DNA of 64,000 bases from Icerya purchasi (GCA_039619475.1 CM077116.1:457931576-457995575); one strand, 5' to 3'. Numbered from the stretch's first letter, positions 22,969-36,540 are shown. Notes: generated by a model not told the origin, from the letters alone. Translations and numbers: made by a program.

Positions 22969-24496
22969 AATCTTAAAATCATCCTTACAATATCTAATAA
23001 TAAAACAAACGGTAAACTATACTTTTTCTTTCTTATCATGGAAAAATATTAGAAATTTCATAATCGGGCTCTTTCAAATTGATAATGCCATAATACCCCC
23101 CCCCACTCGGTAGTGAGAATATAGTTGCCGTTGAAGTACCGAAATTTGTTGACAGAATTCCGTGCAGTTTTAAGGTTTTTTACTATCCATGGCACTATTA
23201 TGTTTCTTTTAGAGCGAAACAATTGACTGGAAAAAGTTTAATCATTATACCGCGTATTTTCAGAAACCGACTTTCCACCAAATGATAAAAATATCCCGTG
23301 TTTATCACGGCGCGAGTCGTAATTTAAAAAGCAAAATTGGAAATAATCAGCACGTGTAAAGAAACACGAGTATCGAACTTGGAAAAAATTCACTTCATTT
23401 GTTAAAATTTAAATAATTCCTTTGTGCTTGTTGTTTGTCGTCTGTTCGTTTTCTTAATAAATAGCTCAAAACCTATCGGAATGAAACTTTTCGTCTATAT
23501 ACTAACATTTATATTTCCACTTTGTTTCTAATGAAATACGGAGGAGCTATTAATTTTTTTTTTGTTTACCTATTAAATAATCCAGAAATAGATTTATTTG
23601 CAATTTTTCACAAAATATAATGGAACATTTTCAAATTTTAATGAAAAAAGAAAAAGTTTTTTCACCATTTATTGCGACCGTTGGAAACTCGTAGTAAATA
23701 TATAATTAAACATTACGAATTTTGTAAGAACTCCAGTTAGGATTGAAGACACCTTTATTATATGCTCTTCTCACGACTAATTTTTGTCGTATTATAGAAA
23801 ATTCTAATTGATTATTAATCTGTCTTCCAAATATTACAAAGTTGTGTTCTTCTAATCCCCTCACTCAATATAGTTCCTTTGTTGGCCTTGTTTATCTCCT
23901 CAATTTCTAATCTTTTCCTTATATAAGGTACAATTCCTTGCATTGGGTAAGTTCCATTGTTGACGTGACCAAAAAAAAAAAAAAAAATAAAAAAAATAAT
24001 AGTATTCTAATCGATCTTGATTATACATTTTTTATTCTTATTCAGCTTCTCGTAAAGTGCCAGGTTGCTTTGACGGTAGAAAAATTGTTGTTATTCCGTG
24101 TTTATAAATTTGATAACGTCATTAGTATTTAGAGTTTTTTTTTTTTTTTTGGATTTGTTTATTTATTAGCGCGCTGTTTTTAATTATTCTTTCATCTTTT
24201 TTTTAAATTTATTTAGCCTTTTGTTCAATTTTGTCCCTTTAAGTAATTCTTTTTAGATTTTTTTTTGTAATTTAATGGTTTTCTATATTTAATTACGGAC
24301 TTTAGATAATCTTTTTCAAAAGGTTTCTTCATTTATTTTTTTTTGTTACAAATAAACGAATTGTTCGGTAATAACAAACCAGTCTGAGATTACGGATTCT
24401 TTTTCCGCAGCATACTCCGGTATTAGTGTAGGCCGCAAGAAAATAAAATACATACACTTTTTCAAATTTTTGTTAGCACTTCATTTCCGCAACATC

Positions 24497-24500
<4 letters not shown>
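22969..24500. other. Very AT-rich spacer, no gene recognised
   Basis: It contains a C9 run near 23096-23104 and A/T homopolymers near 23970-23985 and 24136-24149. No open frame of interest. Confidence 0.5.

Positions 24501-24577
<77 letters not shown>
24501..24577. repeat. (AT)n array, 77 bases
   Basis: An uninterrupted AT dinucleotide run, the longest pure (AT)n in the window and fully self-complementary. Confidence 0.97.
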
Positions 24578-24580
<3 letters not shown>

Positions 24581-26240
24581 GCGGTAAATTGTTAACGGTT
24601 TTCAGAAAATCGAATTTTTGCGAGAAAATCATCGTAATTGAAGAAAATCTTGAACAGCAACCGGGCAAATAGCAGCTGTAATTATTAGCGAATGAAAAGA
24701 GAGAGGTACATATACCTGTATCCGACTTTGGAATTTATTTAAAAGCGGTGTGTGGCAACATGGTCGAGGATATACAAAAGCAAATTTTATTGCTAAAGCT
24801 GTGCAGTAAACAACGAAAGCCGAGGTAAAAAAATTACGGAGAAACATTCTATTCCTAGGCACGTACCAAAAATCGAATTTCTCCTCGGACCCCGTTGTTT
24901 AACGGTTTTGACTCTGTGCGACAAAATATGGAAGAGTGTTTTTTTTTTTTTTGAAGTAATTCTCTCAAAGAAATCGGACACCCAAAAACAGACATGTTCA
25001 GTAATAGCGCCCACCTGAACCCTTCCTTGCCGCTGTTATAAAAAAAAAGGGGGGGGGGTAGGAAATTAATTATTTTTTTTTTTTTTATAAAGAGATTTTT
25101 TACCGATTCGTGAAGATTATTAATTTACATCGCTGTAAAATAAATGGCAAATCACAGTATTTTTGTTGTAACTTTTTTTTGCTTTTTGAAGTATAAATTG
25201 GACTTGTCTAAAACATTACTCGGAAGCAAGTGTAAAATTTTGTTCAATGCGCGACATGCTGGATACTTGAAAGAAATGTCGTACTTCCTATATTTAATAC
25301 AAGTTTTAAAAATACACAACGTTACATATCAGCAATAGAAAAAGGACAATGCAACCGCGCTACCACTTAAATCTTTCGGTAATTTCATTCGTACGTTGAA
25401 TTGATACGAGTCCCGGAATATTTAATATGATCGTTCGAAGACGTCTTTTTCATTTCGGAATTATAGAAGTGATTTGTTTGTAAACAACCATCTAGCGAGA
25501 AACAACGAAATTTTTATACAACGGCAGCATAAGCGCTATTTTCAAAGTAAGTTTTAAAATAACTGATGTGAGTTTGCACATTTTGTGGCTAATAAAGAAT
25601 TAGATTAAAGAGAAAAAAAGAAAGATAAAGTAAACATAATTTACGGATGGGAATTTCTTTAAAATTAGTAGCGAACTATTAACGGCCCCGGATGAAGACG
25701 CAATTAAAGGAAGAAGTTAAAGCAATATACGAAAACGGAGAAGTTTTATCAGCTTGCAGGTGCCGTATCTTAATTTTCTAGGGTGAAAAAAAATCAATCG
25801 AACAGAAATTCGTTTGAAAGTTTGTTTAAAGAAATTACACGCTAAATTTTGTAAAGTTTATGGTTGAACAAGTTCTCACACGGTTTTAGATAAAAGAAGA
25901 AAAAAGAACAACAAAAAACGCCATCTGTTCGATCGATGAACAAGAATGAGAAATGGGTGTTCGGGAAAGTCGTTTGATCTAATTTCCTTCATCGTTCGCG
26001 AGCTGACATCAGTAGGCGTTCGTGTTGATCGGTGACTTGATTGCCTGATACGTGCGTCAACTTGGAATTTCGTTTCGGTCCTAAACCGGTCCTTGCTATA
26101 AATGTTCTTTATACGGGCACTTTGTAAAAATAACTTCGCAGCACTGGTTGGATAATTAATCCAACGATGTACAAACGAGAGGACGGTTGAAAAATAACAT
26201 AAAACAATATATGACATATATGTGGCGTATTCGGCGGGGG
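24578..26240. other. Non-coding stretch, no gene recognised
   Basis: A9G10-type homopolymer junction at about 25041-25058. A 129-codon minus frame at 25876-26265 has no recognised family and an F/L-rich C-terminus. Confidence 0.5.
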
Positions 26241-26263
26241 GGGGCAAAGGTGGCATTTGCCCC
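26241..26263. other. GC-rich 8-bp hairpin, possible transposon end
   Basis: GGGGCAAA (26241-26248) and TTTGCCCC (26256-26263) pair perfectly across a 7-base loop, preceded by more G residues. A related string, ATTGCCCCTCCCCCAGAACC, occurs in the same orientation near 26471-26490, after CCCAACCCAGAACC at 26261-26274. The duplicated CCCAGAACCA suggests decayed copies of a mobile-element end. Confidence 0.4.
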
Positions 26264-26722
26264 AACCCAGAACCACTGTGATATAAAAATAAATGTAGTG
26301 TCGGAATAAGTGCCTGATAATTTTACGTCTGTTTTTATGATTATCTTTTATGAAAATATATTTTATTTTTTCCGTCATAAGTTACATAATTCTAAAACAT
26401 GTTTCCGTAACATTATATATATATATATACATATATCAATAAATAAATACACCTATTTGAAAATTTAGAATTGCCCCTCCCCCAGAACCATATTCTGAAT
26501 AGCTAATGTGTTGCGGTGAAATAGATGAAAGAAAGGGAGCAATGCGACAAAACGAATCTTGAAATTTTTGCCAATCATCCGATATACTAGCGAGGAAATT
26601 TCGATTCTAAACACGCGCGCGCTCGGTCATCGATAAAATCGAAAAAACTTTAAAATAACAACCGAAAGACTTGGAAATAAATCATTTAAATCGCGTAATT
26701 AACCTGAATTATAATGTATTAT
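26264..26722. other. Non-coding stretch, no gene recognised
   Basis: It holds a short (TA)n at about 26415-26438 and the second GCCCC..CCCAGAACC block near 26471-26490; otherwise ordinary AT-rich DNA. Confidence 0.5.
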
Positions 26723-26828
26723 ATTAAATATGTATGTGTACAATTAAGTAAACAACAAACAGAAATATCCATATGGTATGTATATGATATTTCTGTTTGT
26801 TGTTTTATTTGATTATATATATTTTAAT
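26723..26828. ncRNA. Foldback hairpin with perfect 20-bp stem
   Basis: AAACAACAAACAGAAATATC at 26750-26769 is the exact reverse complement of 26786-26805, with a 16-base loop. The arms continue outward as an imperfect AT-rich stem (26723-26748 with 26806-26828), giving a foldback of about 105 bases. The size and shape suit a microRNA precursor, but also a tiny palindromic transposon. Neither arm matches a conserved insect microRNA that I know. The strand is unknown. Confidence 0.45.
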
Positions 26829-28640
26829 AGTTTAAAGTTAAGAAACCTGTAGGGTTCAAAACAATTGTACAAAGCTCATGACTGATAATTTTAGCTGGTC
26901 CACTTCGATGGTGGGGAGGGGGGGGGCTCAGAAAATCATGGTAAGTCGTGAAAAGCTAGAGGAGTGCTGAAAATTTTCGAAATTGTTTCCGAAATGTAAT
27001 GCGCGGCAATGTTATCGGAATATTAGGGGGGGGGGGGCTGTTTTATGTACTTAAATCATTCACCTTAGGCAGAAATTTATTCGAAAGAAAAAAACAAAAA
27101 CAGCTTTTTCTACCTTTTCTTCGGTTAATACTACATTCATTCTTCGATGTCCCCGACCGAGAAGTATTCGTATGTTTTGCAATATTCTTTACGGTCGCTG
27201 AAAGTATACATAGAGTGCCGAAAGCATAAAATACAAGTTTGTTTAGTTCGATATTTAAAATTTCGATTTTTGATGAATGCCATAAAAATTGCAATACCTC
27301 AAAAACCAAAAATTCTCCGTACCGAAACGACATAACATATACTACAACACATAAATAATACTTTTTTTGCGTTCCATTTCGTAATACCCTTTTTCGTACC
27401 AACATCAGTTTTGAAGCGCTTAACAGGTTAATTGACAACACGAATATAACAAACAGTTACAACTATGCCTATCTGTTTCATTCGGTACAAACTTCATTAT
27501 TCAATAAAAAAGAAAGAAAAGATCAAAGACTGTTTTTTATTGTTTTTTTTTTGTTTTTGTTAAATTTATCGCCGCAAATCAAAGTTAAGTTTGCGTTGCT
27601 AAGTCGTTAAATCTGTGTATAAAAATTTTCTCAGTCGTAATATCTGATGGTTTTTCGTTATAATCGTTGTACAATTACCTTAATCTCTATAATATCAATT
27701 CTCGGCAAATAATAGTCTCTATAATATTTTTCACTGTAAATATAATAATAATAATGAAATGGACAGTCTTGACTAGAGCGTTTGGAAATGTTTCAAATCC
27801 TCACTCGCATTTTCCATATCATTCCGTTCGAACAAACTCTCTATTTATACACGAAACTGCGCGAAGACAATTCTTCCTCACGTCAGAACTGATCCAGTAG
27901 ACATACCCAGCGGTATCTGCAGAGAAGAAACAATTCCCGAAGGGTAAAGTTTCAGGTCAGCAGGAAACAAACAGTGTTGAAAGTGTTTCGCCTTGCGCAA
28001 TGCAGACGACGCAGTCATAATATTTTGACGGACGCTGTAATTTTTCGAGGAAACCGATACTGCAAAAGTGGTGTTACGCAAAACACGGATCGCCGCGACC
28101 GAATGGCAAATTAATTCGAGCAGTATCGAGATTAAAATAATTAAAAGCGCCATAGGTCACCGGCAGCGTTGCCGAAAGTTAGACCGCAACATAGTCTCGC
28201 CGGTGATAATGTAGTGCAGCGCGCACGCAGCAATATCATAACGTCGAGAGAGACCAACGATGATAGGATTACATAAACCGCCAGCTCGGCATCGAGAATT
28301 CGGTTTCGGTGACCGGGCCGGATTTGCTCAGGTGTAAAACGTGTAAATATATATAATAATAATAAATGGAAGACGGACTGGGAGCCGAAAAAAACGAACG
28401 AACCGGGGAAAAACAGTGCAGAATGTGTTTAGAAGGCAAAGAATTTCTCGGAGGCTGGCAAGCAGTCTGACGGAGATGCCGCAGCTGTCGGTGATTTATC
28501 TTGAATTACAATCGAAGTTTCGGATTACAAATTACAGCGCCCAGGATTTTTCTCCGACACCAGAACCACTACACTAGCCCGATTTGGGTGCAGTGTGCTC
28601 GTTGGCACTCCGGCGGTGTTGTAATGGTTTCTCTATCGGT
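26829..28640. other. Non-coding stretch with G-runs
   Basis: Runs of G at about 26921-26927 and 27026-27037 (12 bases). Several 60-130-codon frames on both strands show no domain. No gene recognised. Confidence 0.5.
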
Positions 28641-28715
28641 AGAAAGGACTGTTTTCTTTTTTCCTTTTTTCCTTTTTTCTTTCCTTTGCTTTTTTCCTTT
28701 TTTCTTTTTTCCCGC
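28641..28715 (+). repeat. Polypyrimidine tract of CTTTTTT units
   Basis: About 65 bases of nearly pure T/C, with TTTTTTCC-like units repeated. It can form triplex DNA, or act as a splicing tract if transcribed. The 175-codon plus frame that runs through it (28501-29028) has no recognised domain and I do not call it a gene. Confidence 0.7.
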
Positions 28716-30120
28716 TAGCTACGAAGCCCACAACCAGGCCCAAAGACCGATATCTATTCACATCGACGCCGTTGCACGAGCACTCTTCTATTTCACAAAG
28801 TTAAGAGGAATGGCGTATAGAAATTTCTTAAAATCGCGAGAGGCCCGAGACGCTATCAGCGCTAAAAATCGATGCGGAGACACCGAGAGCCGAAAGAGTA
28901 TGGTCTACTGCGAGACAGACCACTTTTCGGCTCTATTCTCCACTTTGTTCTACATTTTCTCTCTCCATTTATGTTGCATTCGTGCTTTAAAATATGTAAT
29001 ACTTAACACGTTCTGCTTGCTCGGATAAACATCTGTAACAGAAAGAATATCCCCCCGCCGTCGCAGAAACAAAGGTTATAAAAGGAAACATAAGAATGGT
29101 GCTTAATCGCGCGAGGCATTTTGTTCCTACAATAATACAAATTAAATTTTGAACACCCCTGCATAAATATGCGATATACATTCATGAAAAAAATGTTTTT
29201 TTTCATATTTAAAATTTTTGAACGATACGAATTTAATCGAGTTCTCCCATCCCCGTATTTATCGCATTAAAACAGTACAAAATAATTTACGTATTATAGT
29301 TTCCCGTGAAGTTCTCCAACAGTTTTTTTTAGCAATGAATCGGTTTTGTATAGTGGTCCGTGGATGTATACATATTATTACTTGATCAGACAGTTATCTT
29401 CCGAATTCTTTTACAATTAATCATAGTTACATACAAAACCGGTTGGAGGAACAACCCTTTAAGCATATCTGCGGACCCAAATAGTACAACACTGAACAGC
29501 ACTACACAGATGATGCTCGATTGATTCCGCGATTTAACCAAAATTATTAATAGCGCTGTTGAACTGTAATTTTCCTGGAACGAGGAAATTTGCTTCTTTT
29601 CCACTAAATTCTGTACCATCTTACATAATTCAGATCGTAGAAAAAAAAAAAAAAAAAAAAGAATATACGGTCAGAGGTCGAAAAAATTCTGAAACTTCTT
29701 GCTCCGTAAGCTGTTCTCGGTTATCATTATCGGTTAAAAATCAGACTGTTCCTTTCAACTCCGTAATTTATTCCTACTGCTAAAGACAAAAAACCAATGA
29801 AACTTTATAGCAGTTTTAGCAATCTAGTTTTCTCCCTCTCATCGCTTCATGTGACAACCGCCGTAATTGTTAATTTTAGTGAAATCGAAACAAATTGACT
29901 TCTGTTATACGTATGTATCACCTATTTTTTTTTTTTTTTTTTTTTTTGTTATTTTTGATCTAATCATTATTTAAATTTTTTTTTCCTACAGCAGCATTAA
30001 TGTCAAGTTCCAATTTGTAACAATTAAAACTGTACTACTTATGTTATATCCCGTGTGAGGTAAGATATGCGCTAGTGCAGTTATACAATACTAGAATAGA
30101 TTCTTATTAAAATGAAAATC

Positions 30121-30151
<31 letters not shown>

Positions 30152-30890
30152 TTTATATTTACAAAAGAAGATGTCATTTAGAAAGAAAATAAAAGAAACA
30201 GATAAAAATAGTTCGATGCCTGTTTTAAAAATAAAAATAGAAAAGAAAGAAAAGGATAGAAAAAAGATCACAACAAAATATCACAATTCTCTTTAGCAAT
30301 TTAGGTGAATAAAGTAAAAAAAAATAATAAAAAAAAAAAACAATACAGTTTTCAAAAGCCCAATAGTTGATTTGTTTTGTTTATTTATTTTTTTGTTTTG
30401 GTCTGATGTTAAATTATTACATTATTGCAGCTAGAATAAAAGAAGAATTTGAGAAAGTCCGTGCATTAGACACACTTTGATCGCGATTAAAACGGACATC
30501 GCACGGAAAACATTGCGATTAAATGCTGAATAAAGCTCGCGCATACGGAATAATATAAATTCTAGCCCAGTGTATCACTTAGGTACAAAAGTGTCGTCAG
30601 AAGCTACGTTTTTTCTAACGATTTAAAAATTTGCAATTCCGCTGCCTGCACCGTTCGGCATAAAATTCGCTACAGAAATTGTATACTTTCACAAAGAACG
30701 GATTTTGGAAAAAGTAAAGGTAGCTAAAAAACCACTAGCGGACAAGGAGAGAGAACGAGAGATGATAACACGTATTAATCGATATTTTTGTAGATAGTTT
30801 TAGGTTTCCCATTACGTGTTTTTGTTTTTGTGTAGAATTTACGTAAATTCTTGTTTAGCAAATATCTAGAGAAGAAACGTTGATTTTTGT
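28716..30890. other. Non-coding stretch with homopolymers
   Basis: Poly-A/T runs near 29641-29660, 29931-29947 and 30121-30148; otherwise AT-rich DNA with no recognisable gene or repeat. Confidence 0.5.
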
Positions 30891-31335
30891 CGTTATATAT
30901 ATATATATATAAATATATATATAAATATATATATAAAAATTACAACGTAATTCTTAGGCTACCTCCATTAGAAAAAATGTCCCAAAAAATGTCTCAATTT
31001 TATGTAACGCAAAATGTCCCCAAAAAGTGTCCCAATTTTATGTAACGTTTGCTATATTTTGTAGGATTTTTGTTATTGTTATTTAAAAAATGTCACAATT
31101 TTATGTAACGAAAAATGTAACGAAAAAATGTCTTAATTTTATACAATGAAAGTTAAATGTTAGGATAGGATTTTTGTGATTGTTATTTTTTTTTGTGTTA
31201 ATGCCAGTAAGAATTACGTCGTAAATTTTGATCATTTTATATATAGAAAAGAAAGAGACAGAAATAAAAATAAGAGGGGTTAAGTGGCACAACCCCTTGC
31301 GAGGTCAAAATGGCCGAGTTTATATATATATGTAT

Positions 31336-31372
<37 letters not shown>

Positions 31373-31380
31373 CACGTATA
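30891..31380 (-). mobile_element. Modular repeat copy D (complete, minus)
   Basis: (TA)n at about 30894-30938 abuts an inner element with inverted ends TTACAACGTAATTCTTA (30940-30956) and its near reverse complement (31208-31224), 285 bases in all, holding four or five AATTTTATGTAACG units. Next comes the outer module in reverse complement (31225-31330) and a (TA)n(CA)n(TA)n tract (31321-31380). The order outer-inner and the TA boundaries are the same as in copy A, so outer and inner modules behave as one unit here. Confidence 0.8.
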
Positions 31381-33749
31381 AACGACGCACTATACCCAGC
31401 CACACACATATATCAAACAAACAGTTTTATGTGAAACTCACAATTTTTCAGATGGGAGAATATCCCGTGCGTCCTTAATTATGATGTTTTTTTTTTTTTT
31501 TGATAATTCTCATGAAAGTAATTGATTACGTGTCATTTTTAAGCCTTAATCGATAGAGGAAAATTTCGTTGTTGATTTTTCACACTATTTCCGGTGTAGT
31601 ATAAAAATGACAAACTCGTTAATGTGTTTAATTGCCATTTATATATAAACAAAAAAAAATGAAAAAAGGAATTTTTTGTAAATTTTACACCGATTTTACT
31701 GCCGCGATTTGCAACCTGCGACGAAATGGATGTTAGCGTTGATTTTCTTTGTACACATGTTGAAAGAATCTATACACTGGTCCTCATTATAATACTGCCT
31801 TTATTATCGGATTACGGCCTAATGAGTAAGGTTGAGACAAAAAGAAAATGGAAAATAATTTGTTCTCGTCTTTTTGACGGTGAATATGAAAGATAGTTCT
31901 CATCCATTCGCCGGTTGACTCTTCGATGATAAAAATTTATTCGATTAATTTCCAAGTTAGACATCGAAACTAACAAGAAGTAGACAACGGGCCGCCGTCG
32001 CCGCAAACCTCGTACCTCCTACCGGTGACAGTTTCGGGATTGAGTTAAACACAGAAAAACTGTGGGTAATTAATGACGCCGAAATGTCAGCGCCCTACAG
32101 ATAGATGAAGTAGTGACAAAAGAGGAAGAAGAAGAAGCGACAGAGCGTAACGTAAGAAAAAATTGTAATTAAAAAAAAAAGTAAATTGTTCCCAAAAAAG
32201 CTGGTAATTATGCGATGAATTACGCTGCGCTTTTCTTCAAGGTAACAACTGGAAAGGACACTGACCTTCTAGTGACACCTTAACAATAAATAAATGAAAA
32301 ATATTAATAAAAACCAAAGAAAACAATGGTTTCCCGCAAAAACAAAAGCGATAATCGGAGTAAAAATAATCGATCGCATCCCGCAACATTTTAAACGTTT
32401 TTTTTTACTTGAACTCATCATCGCCGTACCCAGAAAGAGAAAATTCCTCGATATGGTGCACTCCCCGTGGCCGATAATCACCACACGGGGTTTTCGTTAC
32501 AATGTATCTTCAGTAAAGACCTCTTACAGAGCGACTTACTACTATGAGACAACCGTGATCAGTTTCAACAACTCCAGCTCAGTCCTCCGAGTGTGTGGTG
32601 GTTGCGCATGGAAGCTTCGATTCGCCCATCCTGTGCTCGGCTGTTTCACTTTTTTCCCTTCTGGCCTAGACTTTGCCCGTTTGGCCACTACTTGCTATTA
32701 TCAGGGGGGAAAAAAAAAGCAAAAAAAAACACGGAAGTTCGGATAATTATTATTCCCGATTGAAGTTCGCAACGAGGAAAAATCCCTCCGCGTGCTACTT
32801 TAGACTTTTCTCAATTAAAAAATTTCAAACTTTCTCGAAGAACAGGCAGAACTTGGCAAACAGTCAGAAATTCCTAACACGGGACTAACTTTTACGAGCA
32901 AAAGTTTATCGTTCACGTTATACGTACATAGTTGAACGGGGAAATAACTTTTAAAGGTCAAATATGATACGTGTCTTCACCGGCCCTAAACTATTTTCTT
33001 CTCTTACACGGCAAACTATGTCAGCAATTCTGTTTACCAACATTGGAGCACAGCTTTTCGGCAGTGTATACGTGTGTCTGTCCGTGTGCGAGAACGTTAG
33101 ATGCGATAAAATCTCGTTTAGAAAGAACGATCGAAAGAAGAAACAAAGCATTTGAACTTGATCAAAAATTCGGAAACGACTCGTTCAAAAACGACTTTTT
33201 AACTCTTTTTTTTCTTTTAAATCCTGTTCATTCCTGTTGCTCGGCGCAGGTTTCACGCCTTATTTGTAACCTTTTCTTCTTCTGAATTAAACCGCTTATT
33301 TAATTTCGTTTTAAAAAACTACTGACGACCGTCAGAAATGATGTTAAACCGACGGAAAAGATGCGATTTCCATCCGAATCCATTACGAGTTGACCACGTT
33401 TGCGGCACCGAGTTATAATATAACACTTTACATATTTGAAAAAAGGTTTCAATTCGAAAACGTTCAATTCAGTAGTCGCGTAGCTCACTGATAAATCAGT
33501 GCGCTCCGATGAACAAAGATACCACGGATGGATATTGGCTGGAAAATTAAAGAATCGTATTCGTAAATAATTTCAAAAATCGACTAAATAAATCGAGAAT
33601 GAATTAAAGGGAGAAAAAGAGAACACAGTATTTCATACATTCTAAATAAAACTAAATTGATTAATATCGGATATTTATGGTGTAAATAACCACAATTTGA
33701 ATAAATCGACATTTCAGTTCAGATTTTACTTTCTCCGACACTGTCTATT
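31381..33749. other. Non-coding stretch, no gene recognised
   Basis: A 150-codon plus frame at 32294-32746 and several shorter frames have no recognisable domain. A small perfect hairpin (CACTGAT, 2-base loop, ATCAGTG) lies at 33486-33501. Confidence 0.5.
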
Positions 33750-33775
33750 CCCCGGGGGGGGGGGGGGGGGGGGGG
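33750..33775 (+). repeat. C4G22 homopolymer
   Basis: Four C are followed by 22 consecutive G (33754-33775). So long a G run is rare in AT-rich insect DNA and can form a quadruplex; its length is also prone to sequencing error. Confidence 0.9.
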
Positions 33776-35273
33776 TAATGTCAGAATTTCTACTCGATTA
33801 TAAGAAATAAGCGGAAGTAATTCAAAATGAATTCAACGGATGTATAAATAATAACATAATTAAAGAGAATTTGTAAGGGAACCAGTGATAAAGATAACCC
33901 TGTCCTAATTAACCCGGTCTAAATTAGATATAGTCTATGAACGTTGAGAAAATTAATAAGATTTAAAGAAGTAATCTGCTTGCGTGTATACATATATTCG
34001 TTTCAAATGTGATTTTAGTAAATTCGCGGTTGTCCGTGTGTTTAAAAATATGATAGATTATTTATTTATTATACAGACATATTCATGGACTCTTGCAACG
34101 TTGAACAATTATTTGTTTAACCATTTTTTTTTATGCCATTGAATTACCGTTTTTAACTACTAAGGTTATCATGGTGAGAGCTGCCTAAGCTACTTAAAGA
34201 CTACCCAACAGTCCGCCATCCTGAATGTACTTCTTCAAAGTGTTATACGATTATTTGTTGTTTAATATTTTTGCTAACGATATGAAAGTGCTCGAGCGAA
34301 CTGCATTAAAACTGCGGCATTCAATTGCGATATGTTGTACATTTATTGATATTTTAATTCTGCATAATATAGTCACGTGATAGGGGAAATTATCCTTTGC
34401 AGTATGCAGTCGTAACTTTTATATGCCCTATTCTTAGCCGATTGCTCAATGTGTATTCGGCACGTGGGGTATTAATCGGCGGCCACCATGGGCTTTATTT
34501 AATTATTAATTTATTTATTTGTTATTTATTTCTATTTGTTTACTACATATTAAGGTTCCTGTTTTTTCCGCTTTAATTTAGACTTTCGGCGTTTAGACCA
34601 TTTGTCTAATTATTTATCAATACGAGTACATTAAAAATGTTCTAGTTAATATTTGTAGTTTTTTCAAACGGCCGCATTGGCTTCAAAAATGAGTGAGACA
34701 TTTGCACCTTATCATTCAGCTGCGTGACGACCAGCACCGCTTGAAATTAAAACTTTTTTCACCGTGTCAGAATATAATTGACTTACACACGTGGCAGTTT
34801 CCGATTTTTTACCATACCGTGTCACCAGACCGAAGATGAAACAGTTCCAGATTATTCTTTTTGACAGTTCATCATAGTGTAGATAAGTGTGTATTGTAAT
34901 GAAGGGGAAACGATTTAAGATTCACGCGTTTTAGGCGAAAAGTCTCTTTTTAAATACGAAAATTATATTATTATTTCGTTGATTTGTACTTACCGCGTAA
35001 ACTCAAAATAGGACCGAAACGAATTAATAATTATGAATCGTACTTACCTAAAAAATAACAAAATAAAATTTAATTAATACGTCTAATATATAATATTCAC
35101 GTTTACATATGTATATTGTATATATTAAAAAAGCTTAATCGCCTTTTATTAGAGGCATCTGCTCCTGATGCTTATTTTTACAAGTTTTTATAAAAATAAA
35201 ATAAATGAGAAAAAAACTACACATTTTGTTACACGATTTTCTTATTAGCCCAGCCTAAGAGAGACATGGTCAT

Positions 35274-35274
<1 letters not shown>
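33776..35274. other. AT-rich spacer, no gene recognised
   Basis: Short ATTT-type tandem runs near 34496-34540. No open frame above 60 codons appears in most of this stretch. Confidence 0.5.

Positions 35275-35320
<46 letters not shown>
35275..35320. repeat. (TA)n array
   Basis: About 45 bases of uninterrupted TA repeats. Confidence 0.95.
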
Positions 35321-35323
<3 letters not shown>

Positions 35324-36230
35324 ATTAAGGTTGGAAACTATAATGTCGAGAAAATGAACGGGGACGTATAGATTGCAGTAGAATGTGTAACTATTTCGAA
35401 TTATTGATGAACATTTTTCGTCGAAGAGGGTGAAAACTGAAGCACCATCAGAATTAGACGTAAAACCTTCAAATATTTTTTTAATTGCTGAGAAAACATT
35501 TAAAGAGATATATTAAAAGAAAATTGAAATCATTTTTAAAAGTTAACTAATGTTTTCCAACATTCATTTTCCGCTTATTATTTATTTATTTATTTATTTA
35601 TTTTTTTTTTGTACATTTACGCATATTATATTATACAATTAAAAAAAAAGGTGGCCATGCAATATATGCATTATAGCCGGTGTAAATATGGTTAATAATT
35701 GGTGTTCAAAATGAAAAGAAAAACGAGTTAATAATGAAAAGGAACCTCCAAAAAAAAATATATGTATATACATTAAGTATGTTGTGTACAATATAAAGAT
35801 ATGTTATGTATGTATATATAAATGAGCAGGATTTTTGCTAATAATTTTGATAAAATAATAGTAAAATGAAATTCGAATGCAACTTTTTTTTATAATCAAA
35901 TTACTGTGGATGTTGTCCGAATATAAAGGGTAAATGTAGGTATATAAGTGCGAATAAGCCTTTGTTTCGGAAATGAACTTTTTCAAAAAAAAAAAAAAAA
36001 AAAAGAAGAAAAACTGGGAGCGCAAAAGCTGTATTAAACCTATGCGAATTGACGGTTATAAATGAAATGCCATTGATCGGAAAATTGATCGACGACACTT
36101 GCTTCTACGGAACTATGAAAATTGAGTACACAAGTTCCGCAATTTTCATTTCATGTGTTCAAGAATACCGCGAAATTGGTTTGAGAAAATTCTTCGAGTA
36201 ATTACGCTGTTAAAATTAAGTGTGTAATCT
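35321..36230. other. AT-rich spacer, no gene recognised
   Basis: It contains (TTTA)n at about 35576-35601 and an A18-like run near 35987-36004. Nothing gene-like. Confidence 0.5.
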
Positions 36231-36275
36231 GTGTTGTCAGCTGATGATATAGCTGCTCGAAAACGTTTCCTTAAA
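36231..36275 (+). ncRNA. Structured motif copy M2 (hammerhead-core-like)
   Basis: TGTTGTCAGCTGATGA, ten variable bases, then CGAAAACGTTTCC. It shares both conserved blocks and part of its flanks (TGTTGT upstream; AT-rich ...TTTTTGTTTGTTA downstream) with copy M3 at 39391, so these two are copies of one repeat. The middle of this copy pairs only weakly. Confidence 0.5.
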
Positions 36276-36540
36276 TCGAGGCATATTAATTTGAATATAT
36301 TAAAATATAAATTTATACTTATTTTTGTTTGTTATTGAGCGAGGTATTTATTTACTTAATATTTATTACGTCATTTTAGTTTTTCAGACTGATACATATT
36401 TCTTTAATTTCTAAGCAATTCTAACTCCGAAAATCGATCTCGTCCTATTATTATTGACCTAGTAGTTCGTAAGGTATGATCATTTTCGAACAGTTTGGAA
36501 TTGACGCACTTCTTTGGTCGAATCAGTTTGAACGAGCAGG

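Noticed and set aside
28501..29028. A 175-codon plus frame as a membrane protein
   Set aside because: The hydrophobic part is only the translation of a T/C-rich tract, and the rest has no recognisable pattern.
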